Shown one piece after another: positions 48,651 to 58,499 of a DNA stretch of 64,000 nucleotides. Origin of the DNA: Gigaspora margarita. Taxonomy: Eukaryota > Glomeromycota > Glomeromycetes > Diversisporales > Gigasporaceae. The stretch is from contig WTPW01002425.1 in the NCBI GenBank assembly GCA_009809945.1, forward strand, positions 19,427 through 83,426. Reading direction: 5' to 3'. Each line of letters begins with the position of its first letter. Position 1 is the stretch's first letter. The translations under genes were made by a program, and so were the position numbers. The notes below the pieces were generated by a model. It made no database searches. It was given only the letters and a program-made list of their open reading frames with translations, and had not been told where the DNA came from.

Positions 48651-48854
48651 CCTATTATGAATAAGCACCCTCTTTTTTGAAATTTTAAACTAAAATATTT
48701 TGAAACCTATCTAATCAAACTTAATAAAAATTTATTTATTTAACATTTATAAATTTATAAGTTTAAGTTAAAAAAATTTTTATTAAGTTTGATTAAAAAG
48801 TTTTCAAATTATTTGAATTTAAAATTTCAAAAAAGGGTGCTTATTTATGATAGG
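48651..48854. mobile_element. Hairpin MITE, CCTATTATGAATAAGCACCC ends
   Basis: Left CCTATTATGAATAAGCACCC and right GGGTGCTTATTTATGATAGG; arms pair over most of their length. It begins within the right flank of the preceding MITE. No ORF. Confidence 0.7.
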
Positions 48855-49098
48855 ATACAATATGTGCTATAAGCCAAAAGAAAAATACTTACATATAAAC
48901 ATATTAATTTCAACTTTACTAATATATATATTTTGAGTAAACAAAGAATAATTAAATTTTATTTTCTATTTTTATATATACCAAATTGACTACAAATTAA
49001 TTATTTTATAATTATTATATTTAACTATTACTTATTATTAATTTCTTTTAACTTATTTGAAATTATTTATTTTTTATGTGCATAACTAATATTATATA
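48855..49098. other. AT-rich spacer
   Basis: Nothing recognised. Confidence 0.4.
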
Positions 49099-49394
49099 CT
49101 GTATTTTCACAAAATAACGCATCTTGGCATGTTAATTTGAGTAAAGACACATTATTTAAAGTACACACTGGAGCATTATTTGGAAAACAATATAATTTAC
49201 AGCTGTTATGAAATTAGTGGGAATTTTGTGATATCACCCATCTACATCTACATCTACTCATTTATCTATCCATCTACATCTTAATATAAAGGGTGCGTTA
49301 TTTGAAGATGTGCTGGGGCATTATTTCAAACATGCAATTTTTTGGAATATGATTTTCTAAATAACACCCAGCCTGTTATTTTGTAAAAATATAG
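49099..49394. mobile_element. TA-flanked MITE, CTGTATTTTCACAAAATAAC ends
   Basis: Inverted ends CTGTATTTTCACAAAATAAC and GTTATTTTGTAAAAATATAG with TA on both sides. The repeated words GCATTATTT and GCGTTATTTG occur in both arms; a CATCTACATC microsatellite (49239-49280) sits in the middle. Confidence 0.7.
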
Positions 49395-50029
49395 TATACA
49401 TTATTAATTAAATTGATTACTCTCTACTCTACTTCTATATTACTGGCTAATTAATTCTATAGAGTTCAATTGGTATACCAACTAAACTATAAAACTAAAA
49501 CACTAAGTAGAGACAAAATTTTGGTCAAGAGTTGCTCTATATATAACATATTATAAATATTATTTGCTTACTATTAAACAATTTTTACTATAATATTATT
49601 TATATATTCTGTTAATAAAATATATATAATACAATTTGATATTAATATTTAAGTATTTTATAAGTCAAATGTTCTTGATTTAAAACTTTTAGCAGTTTTA
49701 ATAGTTTATTATATAGTCTTAAGAATGGTTTATGCTTTTTTTAAAAGCTATTTTCACAAGTTAATATAAAAGTTATATATTTTATATAGACTGTGCAAAT
49801 TTTTTTATTGCAAATATATATATATATTATTGATTATGATTAAGCTAGATGTCCAATTGGCCCTAGCCCGTATATCCAATTGGACATATGGCTAATTGGC
49901 CAATTGGACATGTGGACAACAACTAAGGTTAATTAGCCACTTGTCAATTAGCCATATGTCCAATTGGACATGAAGGCTAGGGCTAATGATTTTTATTGAA
50001 CTTAGGGCTAGTAACAACACTGATGGTAA

Positions 50030-50170
50030 CTCTCCCACAAAAAATTTTACCCCCCGTGATTATTATCCAATGAAACCCAATGAAACTCCTTAAGGTTAGG
50101 GTGAGATTAGGGTGAAGTCACGTTAGGGTAAACTCATTATTAAAGTTTTTGTGGGAAATCTATGGGTGTT
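50030..50170 (+). mobile_element. Telomere-like core fragment
   Basis: TCCCACAAAAAATTTTA and AAGTTTTTGTGGGA are inverted ends around CTTAAGGTTAGGGTGAGATTAGGG. A small member or fragment of the telomere-like family, directly upstream of the Sel1 pseudogene. Confidence 0.5.
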
Positions 50171-50189
50171 ACAACAAACGCTGTGCAAA

Positions 50190-50921
50190 ATGTCAATTCA
50201 CATTGAAAAAATTGAAGTGTCAGAGAAATATATGATCTATATAATGAAGAAAGAATAAAGGGAAACTTTCTCATTTAATTCCGATACATTAGAACAATTT
50301 CTAAAGAAGAAGCTAAACCCAGATGACATTATCAATTTTTGTTTAAATAATCAAACCAATCCAATTACTCTATTTATTCTTGCAACTTGTTATTTTAATG
50401 GTAAATGGGTTGAACTGGATCTACACAAGGCACTCATTTATTATCAAAAATCAGTAGAAATGAGGGACTACGCATGGGGCTTATTGTGTTGGAGGTTGTT
50501 ATCTCCATGGAATTGGAGTTAGAATGGATGGAGGAAAGGCATTCCTTTATTATCAAAATCAGCAGAAATGGGAGACTCGCGTGGAGCTCACAGTGTTGGA
50601 TATTGTTATCTTAATGGAATTGGAGTTGAAATGAATGAACGTAAGGTATTCATTTGTTATCAAAAAAATCAGCAGAAATGGGAAACCCGCGTGGAGCTTA
50701 TAGTGTTGGAAATTGTTATCGTAATGGATTTGGAGTTGAAATGAATGAATGTAAGGCATTCATTTATTATCAAAAATCTGCAGAGATGGATTATTCTGAT
50801 TGGAATATTTCGAGTCGGACATTGTTATCTTAACGGGATTGAAGTTGAAAAGGATGAATATAAGGCATTTATTCATTATCTAAAACATGCAGTGATAGAA
50901 TTAAATGAAGCTTCTAAATAA
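50190..50921 (+). pseudogene. Sel1-repeat gene, decayed tandem copy
   Basis: Begins ATGTCAATTCACATTGAAAA, the same start as the internal Met of the intact copy at 52735, then matches it through the acidic linker and Sel1 repeats to the final TCTAAATAA (stop 50919-50921). About 100 bases of the N-terminal region are missing, and several single-base indels in the repeat region (for instance around 50470-50560 and 50660) shift the frame, so no full product is possible. Sel1 repeats are short helical pairs for protein-protein contacts. The order of repeats and the shared downstream flank show that it arose by tandem duplication with 52702-53586 and decayed. Confidence 0.8.
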
Positions 50922-50981
50922 ATAATAAAGTTGTATATGTAGCTGTATCCATTAATTATAATACTTCATGATTAAGCATGA

Positions 50982-51255
50982 GGTTATGTCGATCATGTGT
51001 CCGAACTGCAAATCAGATTTCAAGATCAGGTGTAACGTAACATAATCATGAAATTTCAAAACAACCCGTTCGTTTTGTCAAAAATCGCTTATTTACCAAA
51101 AGTTTGCATAAAAAACCACCTTTAGTGCACTAACAAAAAGTTCTCCTTGAACGATTTTACTATAAGTCTTGCTAACCTTGAATCCTAACCTTAACTCTAA
51201 CCCTAACATTAATAAAATTCAAAAAATTTGCTTGCGCCACATGATCGACATAACC
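50982..51255. mobile_element. Telomere-like MITE in duplicated flank, GGTTATGTCGATCATGTG ends
   Basis: TIRs of 18 bp, GGTTATGTCGATCATGTG (50982-50999) and its exact complement (51238-51255). Interior: GATCAGGTGTAACGTAAC, AAATCGC, GTGCACTAACAAAAAGTTCT, and CTAACCTTAACTCTAACCCTAAC in part. Absent at the same place after the intact Sel1 copy, so it inserted after the duplication. Confidence 0.75.
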
Positions 51256-52002
51256 TGGCACAGAATTCATACGTGCAAGAACGAGTATTAATCACCTTCT
51301 TCATAACTTGTTTCTTGAATAAACCCGAGGATATGTCTATATTAAGTTCTTTTAATATTATACACTCCTTTAAATATAGTATACGATTCTTAACAGTATC
51401 ATGTGTACTACTTAAAAAAGTAGTGGCCGATGTTATATACTTAAGTTATAAATTTAAAATTTTTCTATATGAAAGATATAAAAGATATTTAGAAAATTTT
51501 TTTAAAATGTAATATACATGCGACATACAGTACATTAATAAATTTTTAGTAATATTGTTAGATATTCAAGTGTCATCTCATATCTAGATACATTTGTATC
51601 ATTTGGCTTAATTTCCAATCAATTAAAAAATGTATATGTCGCATCTGAAGTATCCATTATCTGAAATTGCAACTTCAGATTTCTAAGTTGCATTATTCAA
51701 AATTGCAACTTCAGATAAAAAACCTAAAATTGCTACTTTTGATATTGAAGTTGCTACTAAAATTTAATCAAAGGTATATCGACAACCATCTGTTTAAATT
51801 TGAATTCTACAAATCTACAGCATTCAAATAATATATATATAGCTTTCAGAATAATTTCGTTCAATGTTTAAAAAATTCTTCATCTAAAATAAAAGTTATG
51901 CCAAAAGTTTTTAATATTTTAAGCAAATGAATCTTAATAACTATCTACTTAAATGTGATAAAAAATTTTTTATTTGAATTTTTCAAAGAATTTTTTATTT
52001 TT
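51256..52002. other. Duplicated 3' flank and AT-rich spacer
   Basis: 51290-51620 is similar to 53700-54050 (CTTGTTTCTTGAATAAACCC versus CCTGTTTCTTGAATAAGACC; both then read TATAATATACATGCGACAT-like text). From 51640, short repeated phrases (GAAATTGCAACTTCAGAT) with no coding signal. Confidence 0.5.
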
Positions 52003-52341
52003 TCGCCTATGCGATATATCGCACCCTATAAGATCTGGTGTAACGCGAAATCAAAAACAATCTGGTGTAACGTGAAATCAAAACAATAAAATAAATTCGT
52101 TAGTTTAGGGTTAGGGTGAGGGTTAGGTTAGGGTTAGGGTAGGGTGCTTTAGCAAAGTGGTTCTAACCCAAAATTTCGAGAGGAATTTTTTTTGTTAGAG
52201 CTCGAGAGATGGTTTCTTAGGCAAAATTTCGTGTTATAGCCGATTTTTGAAAAAAAATCGTAATCGGTTCGATTTCACGTTACACCTGATCCTGCATTAT
52301 AATTGGCTGATCAGGGGTGGCGATACATCGCCATAGCGATA
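52003..52341. mobile_element. Telomere-like MITE, GCGATATATCGC ends
   Basis: Left CGCCTATGCGATATATCGCAC and right GGCGATACATCGCCATAGCG are inverted (boundaries approximate). Next to both lie GGTGTAACG(C/T)GAAATC and its complement. The core has GGGTTAGGGTGAGGGTTAGG (about 52110-52130) and TTTTTTTGTTAGAGCTC (52187-52203). The best-preserved member of the family. Confidence 0.7.
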
Positions 52342-52701
52342 AATTATAAAATCCTTTTTCAAATATGTATAGTTCAAATAAAAAAAAAATTTATATCAAA
52401 TGTAATTGTTGAAATATCTAATTCAAAATTCCTTTCTGCTAGACTTTTTGAGCTTTTTAAAATGATCTTTATATAGAATAATAATATATTTAAATTTATT
52501 TTTTAAAAATATTAAAATTTTAATATGCTAAACACTAAAACACAAATTAAAATTTATTATCAAATTCGAAAATACTTCTTTTTATGAAAATCATGTACTG
52601 TACAGTACTAAATCATAGATTATCTAAATCATTAAAAATATTAAAACCGCATTTTGTGTACAAACGTTGTGCAACGTAATACATAATAAACTTTAATAAA
52701 T

Positions 52702-53586
52702 ATGATGCTTCTGCGTATTTTTTCCTGTGGCAAAATGTCAATTCACAGTAATCTATTGGTAAAACAAATAGAAAAAATTGATAATTCATCAGATATTGCT
52801 CAGATAACTAACAATGTTACACAGTTACATTTAGAATATAACAGATTACAGGATTTTTCAAAAAATTTTCTTAATGAAATTGTGAAAGAAATGGGTAATA
52901 TATATAATGAAGAAAGAATGGAAGGCAAACATTCCCGTTTAATTCTTGATACATTAGAACAATTTCTAATAAAGAAGAAGCTAAACCCAGATAATATTAT
53001 CGATTTTTGCTTAGATAATCAAAACAATCCTATAGTTTTAACCATTCTTGCAGCTTGTTATTTTAATGGTAAATGGGTTGAAAAGGATGAGTGTAAGGCA
53101 TTCATTTATTATCAAAAATTAGCAGAGATGGGGAATGCTATTGGAACATATAATGTTGGATATTGTTATCGAAATGGAATTGGAGTTGAAATGGATGGAA
53201 ATAAAGCATTCATTTATTATCAAAAATCAGCAGAGATGGAGGAGATTAGGGGAACGTACATGGTTGGACATTGTTATTGGAATGGAATTGGAGTTGAAAG
53301 GGATCAATATAAGGCATTCATTCATTATCAAAAATCAGCAGAAATGGGAGACTCGCTCGGAGCTTATAGTGTTGGATATTGTTATCTTTATGGAATTGGA
53401 GTTGAAATGAATAAATGTAAGGCATTCATTTATTATCAAAAATCTGCAGAGTTGGGACATACTCGTGGAATAAACAAAGTTGGAAATTGTTATCTTAATG
53501 GAATTGGAGTTGAAAGGGATGAATATAAAGCATTCATTCATTATCAAAAATTTGCAGAGAAAGAATTAAACAAAGTTTCTAAATAA
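52702..53586 (+). CDS. Sel1-repeat protein, single exon, 294 aa
   Basis: Two regions. Residues 1-110 are a helical, charged N-terminus (QLHLEYNRLQDFSKNFLNEI is a likely amphipathic helix). Residues about 114-290 hold five Sel1-like repeats of about 36 aa with the pattern Y-x-x-G-x-x-C-Y-x-N-G-I-G-V-E-x-D-x-x-KAFI-Y/H-YQKSAE. Sel1 repeats are TPR-related helix pairs that bind partner proteins; in these fungi many sit beside or inside kinase-type proteins, but no kinase domain is present here. Two starts are possible: ATG 52702, or the in-frame ATG 52735 (MSIHS), which is the one preserved in the decayed copy and which I prefer. No signal peptide or TM segment. Stop TAA 53584-53586. The frame is fully open and repeat spacing intact, so it is probably expressed. 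Cellular partner unknown. Confidence 0.88.
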   Translation: MMLLRIFSCGKMSIHSNLLVKQIEKIDNSSDIAQITNNVTQLHLEYNRLQDFSKNFLNEIVKEMGNIYNEERMEGKHSRLILDTLEQFLIKKKLNPDNIIDFCLDNQNNPIVLTILAACYFNGKWVEKDECKAFIYYQKLAEMGNAIGTYNVGYCYRNGIGVEMDGNKAFIYYQKSAEMEEIRGTYMVGHCYWNGIGVERDQYKAFIHYQKSAEMGDSLGAYSVGYCYLYGIGVEMNKCKAFIYYQKSAELGHTRGINKVGNCYLNGIGVERDEYKAFIHYQKFAEKELNKVSK

Positions 53587-54060
53587 ATAATATAGTTGTA
53601 TATATGACTAGTATCATTATTCATTACTTACAGTACCCCCAAAATATAATACTTCATTATTAAGATCAGAATATTAGTCACAATTCCTAATAGCCTGTTT
53701 CTTGAATAAGACCCGAGGTATATCTATTTTAAGATTGCATACCCTCCATATATAGTATCCGGTTATTCACACAATACCATGTGTACTGGTCAATTTTAAA
53801 GGCAATGACGAAGTTATCATACTTAATTTATAATTTTAAAATTTGTCTATATAAAAGAAATATATTTAAAATAACTTTTTTTTTGAAATGTAATATACCT
53901 GTGACATCGATATTCAATTTTAGTAAATTTGTTAAACCTTCAAACGCTTTTTCGTATCTACCAGTAACAAAATATATTTTTTCCATGATATTATGATGCA
54001 ATTGTATTACTGTATTTAGCCTAATTTCCAATGAATTTGCCAGGTATTCAATCATGTATT
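53587..54060 (-). other. Duplicated 3' flank; possible minus-strand exon
   Basis: The minus strand from 54055 to about 53905 reads MIEYLANSLEIRLNTV then FVTGRYEKAFEGLTNLLKLN, which looks like a TPR-type helix pair, followed by CAG-GTATAT, a possible donor. A degenerate version lies at about 51610-51500 in the other unit. Either the end of a convergent TPR-like gene copied along with Sel1, or a chance frame. Confidence 0.3.
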
Positions 54061-54361
54061 ACATGTTGATTATTATATCTATCAAGAGGATTAGTCCATT
54101 TATCTTTCATTAAAGAGTCTTCAATTTCATAATCAGTTATTGACAATTGTAAATTTTGCAATAGCATCAACCATATTTAAAGAGAATTACGTACATGAAA
54201 TATTTAATCTTGATCAAACACACTTGTATAGAACAACTAAAATCTCATTATGACGATAACTTGTATAAATTACAAGTATTTGAAGACTCATTTTTTATAA
54301 AAAATATTGCTACTTGCACTTCTATTTATTATATCAATAGATTATCAATAATAATAACTGT

Positions 54362-54570
54362 CGGGATGATGCTGAAATTTGGAGTCTCGATTTGAAACTA
54401 TAAGCCCTGCTAAAATCCATATATACTCTTTAAATATCAAATCTACCCCAAACCTTACCCTAACCCTATAAAACAAAAACAAAAAAAAACATACCAAAAA
54501 AATTTTAAAATTTCATTCAAAATAAATCAAAATTTTAATATCATCCGATTTCAGCATCAATAACTGATAA
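54362..54570. mobile_element. MITE with telomere-like interior, copy 2
   Basis: GATGATGCTGAAATTTGGAG at left and TTTTAATATCATCCGATTTC at right. Interior TACCCCAAACCTTACCCTAA (about 54444-54464). Parallel in layout to about 20345-20550. Confidence 0.55.
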
Positions 54571-54608
54571 TATCATAAAAAAAAATGTAATACTTTTACA
54601 GAGTTATT

Positions 54609-55015
54609 TTAACAAAAATTCTGGAAAACAATAATTAAAATTAATAATATGTTATTTTTGCCGTTTTCTTTACGTCTCATAATATTTATTGTAATTATTA
54701 CAAACATAAGCACAAATACGATAATAATTACAATTAAAATGCAAAGCAATTTAGGAAAAGTTGAATTTCTACTTAGCGTTTTTATCCTTTTATTTAAAAT
54801 TTCTTGATTCGACTGACTAACTTTTATGAAAATTTTAAAATGATGAATATTCACATAAATTATACGATATTGTGGAATGATATTTGAGTGATAGTATGGT
54901 GCGGCACCCAAAGTAGAGTTATTAGAAATTATCTACTTAAATTGATCATTATTAGCATCCAATATGCTAATTTTATGCTCTTCAGCATATAAAATAATAT
55001 AGTTGTAGTTTCAAA
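54609..55015 (-). pseudogene. C-terminal fragment of a Kelch-like membrane protein (tentative)
   Basis: On the minus strand a frame from about 55010 reads AEEHKISILDANNDQF, then a TAG (AAG-TAG-ATA, where Trp fits), then NSTLGAAPYYHSNIIPQYRI, and ends in a strong TM helix (LLCILIVIIIVFVLMFVIIT) followed by basic MRRKEN. Stop near 54609. A beta-propeller blade with a single C-terminal TM helix is the layout of a Kelch-type membrane protein family common in these fungi, which is my best guess. No upstream exons were found. The 100-aa open frame after the TAG is all that survives. Confidence 0.4.
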
Positions 55016-57010
55016 TACTCCAAGTTTCTAAGTTTTTAAAAAGTCTAATATATAGAATTCATTAATTATTTATTAAACGTTGCAAAAACAAAATAGACCT
55101 AGCAGTTATAGGGAATAACAAAATAATATTGTACAGGAACTTTGGTTTAGTATATTCTTTTGCCAAAACTAGCAGTTAAGCAAATCACAAATTTGCAAAA
55201 CAGAATTATCAACTAAGGAATAGTAAAAAGACTAATAAAATTAAAAATTATATACGGTATATAATATCTAATATAGTGACTTCTAACTAGTGATTTGAAC
55301 TAAGACAATTTTTCTTAATCAGTTAACTGAACCAAAACATTTGGTATCAACTGATTTAACTAATTAAAATACTTTATGTTTACTTTCAAGGATTCTTAGA
55401 CTTTTACTCAAATTTTTATCTTGACCTTGCTTGTCTACTATGTTTATTCATTTTCTTTTCAAAAATTTTCAGGACTTTGCTCTTCTATGATATTATTTAC
55501 ATTTTTCAACTAATTTTTAACCAGTTGTATGGGTCAACTAATTAAGCATTTACTCAATTGGTTAACTGAAACTTATTGATTCAGGTCAGTTAACTAATTA
55601 TAACCCAACCACTACTCCTAACTGGGATTATATACAAGGAACTCAGTATTGGTTCAACAAGATTTAGAAAAATAATCTAATACTTCTAAGAGCAAAGAAA
55701 TTTAATTGTGATATTAGAATTAGAAAATTAATCAACTCATTTCTAGTACCAAGTAGCATAGCACTATATATAAGAATGAAAATATTTTGGGTTCTAACAC
55801 CCAAAATTAAAATTTGAAGACAAAATTGTTTTTGATCTATTTTACTTAAAAAAACAAAATTATTTGATACTTTTTTTGAATAGACAAAATTATAAAAAAC
55901 ATATCTATATAAATTTTATTTGCTCTTCCTTATAAAAAAGTTTAATTTTTTTTAATGAAAATGAAATAGGCCTTTTTCAAAAATCAATTTCAGTAGCATC
56001 ACTACATAGTACTATACAATATCCTTTAGGTAAAACATTATATAAAAGCTCTCCCAAAACTATAAAAATTTGGAATCATTTATCAAACAGTTTTTAGATT
56101 ATAGCAGAATATTTATACTATCTCAGACCCAAGAAAAGAAAAAAGTAAAAAGGGTTATAAAGCCAAATAGTTTAAGCATTAGAAGAGAAGCTTTTAGAAA
56201 ACCTATACTCACAGAGAATTAGGGTTAAATTTATAATTCCAATGCCAAATAAAATAGCAATCAAGTTTAAAAGAAAGAAAATAGATACAAACTAGTTATA
56301 TAAAGAAAATATTTACTCTAAAGAGAAAAATAGCAAAATTGTATTAAGAAAATTACAAAAAAGAGGAAATATACTTTTTTAACAGAGCATTAGATTACAA
56401 ATAAAAACAATTTCAAATATATGATAAGCATAAAAAGTGCTAAAGGCATGACTTGAACACAGAAAATATTGAGAATAGTTGTACCAAATATCTTAGACTA
56501 GCAAATATTTGAGGCATCCTATCTATGGAAGAAAAACTTAAAGAAAAAAAAAGTTAAGAAGATATTTGTAAAGTTTTATAGGAATTCAAAAAGCATAATA
56601 GGTGTTATGGGATCAGACTAATAGGTTTAGAAACAATAGAAGATTTAGAAAAAGAAGAATCCAAAATAGAGTTTATAATATAAATTTTAGTATTAGTATT
56701 CATAGAAAAGTATCTTAAACTAAAAAGTTTTTTTTAAATAGATACTTAATGTTAAGTGTCCAAATAAGCCTAACAGCACAATGGGATTTGGATGGATGCA
56801 AGTAAATGAAAAGAATAGTCAATTAATTGATGAAGATTCCTTTAGTACAAAAAGATAACTATTGTTCACTAAGCCAGAGCTTTTCACAATATAGCCTATA
56901 TTTCTTATCATTCTATCTAACAGTACTATTACAATTTTTACTAATAGTGCTGCAGCAATAACAGGAATACAAGATGGCAAAAAATCATGCTAAACAACAA
57001 ATAGTTTAAA
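55016..57010. other. Non-coding, degraded repeat text
   Basis: 55270-55600 has repeated words (AATCAGTTAACTGAA, TCAACTAATT, GGTCAGTTAACTAATT) in both orientations. 56100-56950 has coding-like A-rich text (AAAGAGAAAAATAGC) with stops in every frame; it may be retroelement debris. No gene called. Confidence 0.4.
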
Positions 57011-57017
57011 AAGAGTA

Positions 57018-57273
57018 CTGTAAATGGTCGGATACAAGACCTGGGTCTGTTACATTCCACCAATTTTAGAACCTATATCCGGGTATAGTACACAGCTGAA
57101 AGCTATTTCATATAGTGTAAAAATTGAGATGCACATACACTTTACGTTATAATATGCAATTTAGATTTTAAAAAGAACCACATTTAATTAAAGAAGATTC
57201 TACGATCTGGCACCCGGGTATAGTACATAGTGGGTCTACTATCTAGGGGGATCCTTTATCCAGCCATTTACGG
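57018..57273. mobile_element. TA-flanked MITE, CTGTAAATGG ends, copy 1
   Basis: CTGTAAATGGTCGGAT at left and GGATCCTTTATCCAGCCATTTACGG, in part, at right; TA at 57016-57017 and 57274-57275. Interior has two CCGGGTATAGTACA(C/T)AG copies in the subterminal regions. Confidence 0.75.
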
Positions 57274-57689
57274 TAATATTGCAAGTTGTGGAGCTTCTTA
57301 AAATCAAAAACATTAATCTGATACTCAAGAATATTAAGGACACAGTAAAAACAAATGAAATAATAGGGCAGTTCTCTAGCACAAAAGGGCCATTCTTCAA
57401 AGGACTCAATAGAAGTAAGCATTAAAGAAAAAATGTTAATAGAAGGATTTTCTTAAGCTAGTATTAAATATCAAAAGGGAATATCTTTGGAGCTGTTCTT
57501 AAGCAATAGCAGGCTTAGAAACAAAAGATACAGAAGACTTTTTTTTATTTTATCCCAAAAAATGCTTGGGAAAAAGAGGGGATATAACTCAGGTATGACT
57601 GTACAAAGTCAAGGACTTCACAAACTTAATATTTCAACTTTATAAGTCAGTCACATTTTCCAATTTAAATTATTATTTGAAGATTGTTA

Positions 57690-57955
57690 TGGTAGGGACC
57701 AATAATAGAGATTTCCCGGTCCTGTTACATTCCATTAAATTTAAAATCTATAATGACCTGGGGTCTAGTACATAACTGATAGTTTGTATTATCAGTTATA
57801 GTATGTAAAATTTTGAAATGTATACACACTTTATAACATGTAATCCAGATATTTGAAAAGAATTACAATTCAATGAAGAAGATCGTGAGATCTGCACCCG
57901 AGTCTAGAACTGGCGAGACTACTATTCGGAAGGATCTTATATATGGTCGTTTAGC
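57690..57955. mobile_element. Same MITE family, decayed copy 2
   Basis: Shares CCTGTTACATTCCA, GTCTAGTACATAACTG, ATGTATACACACTTTATAAC and AAGAAGATCGTGAGATCTG blocks, in order, with 57018-57273. Its termini have drifted. Confidence 0.6.
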
Positions 57956-57967
57956 ACGCCTGAATAG

Positions 57968-58400
57968 TGTGCCAGGTCAGTGCCAGACTACCAATTAAAT
58001 TTCAAGATCAGTTGGAACATTATGCGATAAGAAAATTCAAAGCAAGCATTCGTCTTGCCAAAACACATCATAAGAGATTACCTTTCGTGCTTTAATTAAA
58101 GGTTTTGCTTGAACGGTTTGACTATATACCTTGCTAATATTTAACCGTAATACAAATGCTAACCTTGACATCAATGAATTTTAAAGAATTTTGCACATTT
58201 CAGATGTGCAATCGCAACCGCATCCTATCGTTTTCCTGACAACGTCAAAATCCCGACAAGTTATCCCGAATTTGGTTTATGTTAGGGTTAGTACCGGTCA
58301 ATTTTTGTCGGAATTTTATTTTTCGGGAAAGTGTTGTCGGGAAAATGATAGAGACCCGATCGCAACATGCATAACTTGCCTGGTACACAATTTAGATATG
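57968..58400. mobile_element. Telomere-like element with second TIR element nested
   Basis: Ends TGTGCCAGGTCAGTGCC and TAACTTGCCTGGTACACA are inverted. Core at 58085-58120 (GTGCTTTAATTAAAGGTTTT, then TTGAACGGTTTGACTATA) aligns with 51126-51165. Inside its right part, about 58213-58372, a CG-richer inverted repeat (ATCCTATCGTTTTCCTGACA and GTCGGGAAAATGATAGAGAC) surrounds a single TTAGGGTTAG. Confidence 0.55.
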
Positions 58401-58499
58401 CAATGGTTTATAGAAGTTTCGAAACTCCAATGCATTATTTCTACCCTTAACTGCAATTGAATATTATTAATCCAGATCTAATAGTCCCTAATTTTAATT

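Larger units (their letters stand above)
47500..50022. mobile_element. Possible large hAT-like non-autonomous element
   Basis: Left AAGTGTTGTTATTGGACATG and right CTAGTAACAACACTG are inverted, with flanks GTAGTAAC and ATGGTAAC (8 bp, two mismatches). Both ends are rich in TCCAATTGGACAT / GGCTAATTGG repeats. The interior is AT-rich and non-coding, with further MITEs at 48355, 48651 and 49099. Confidence 0.5.

Noticed and set aside
52100-52145. True telomere or chromosome end
   Set aside because: The TTAGGG-like array is short, degenerate and enclosed in inverted repeats, with ordinary sequence on both sides.
53135-53547. Overlapping frames on both strands inside the Sel1 gene
   Set aside because: Shadow frames caused by the internal 108-base repeat periodicity; the same applies to 50559-50759.
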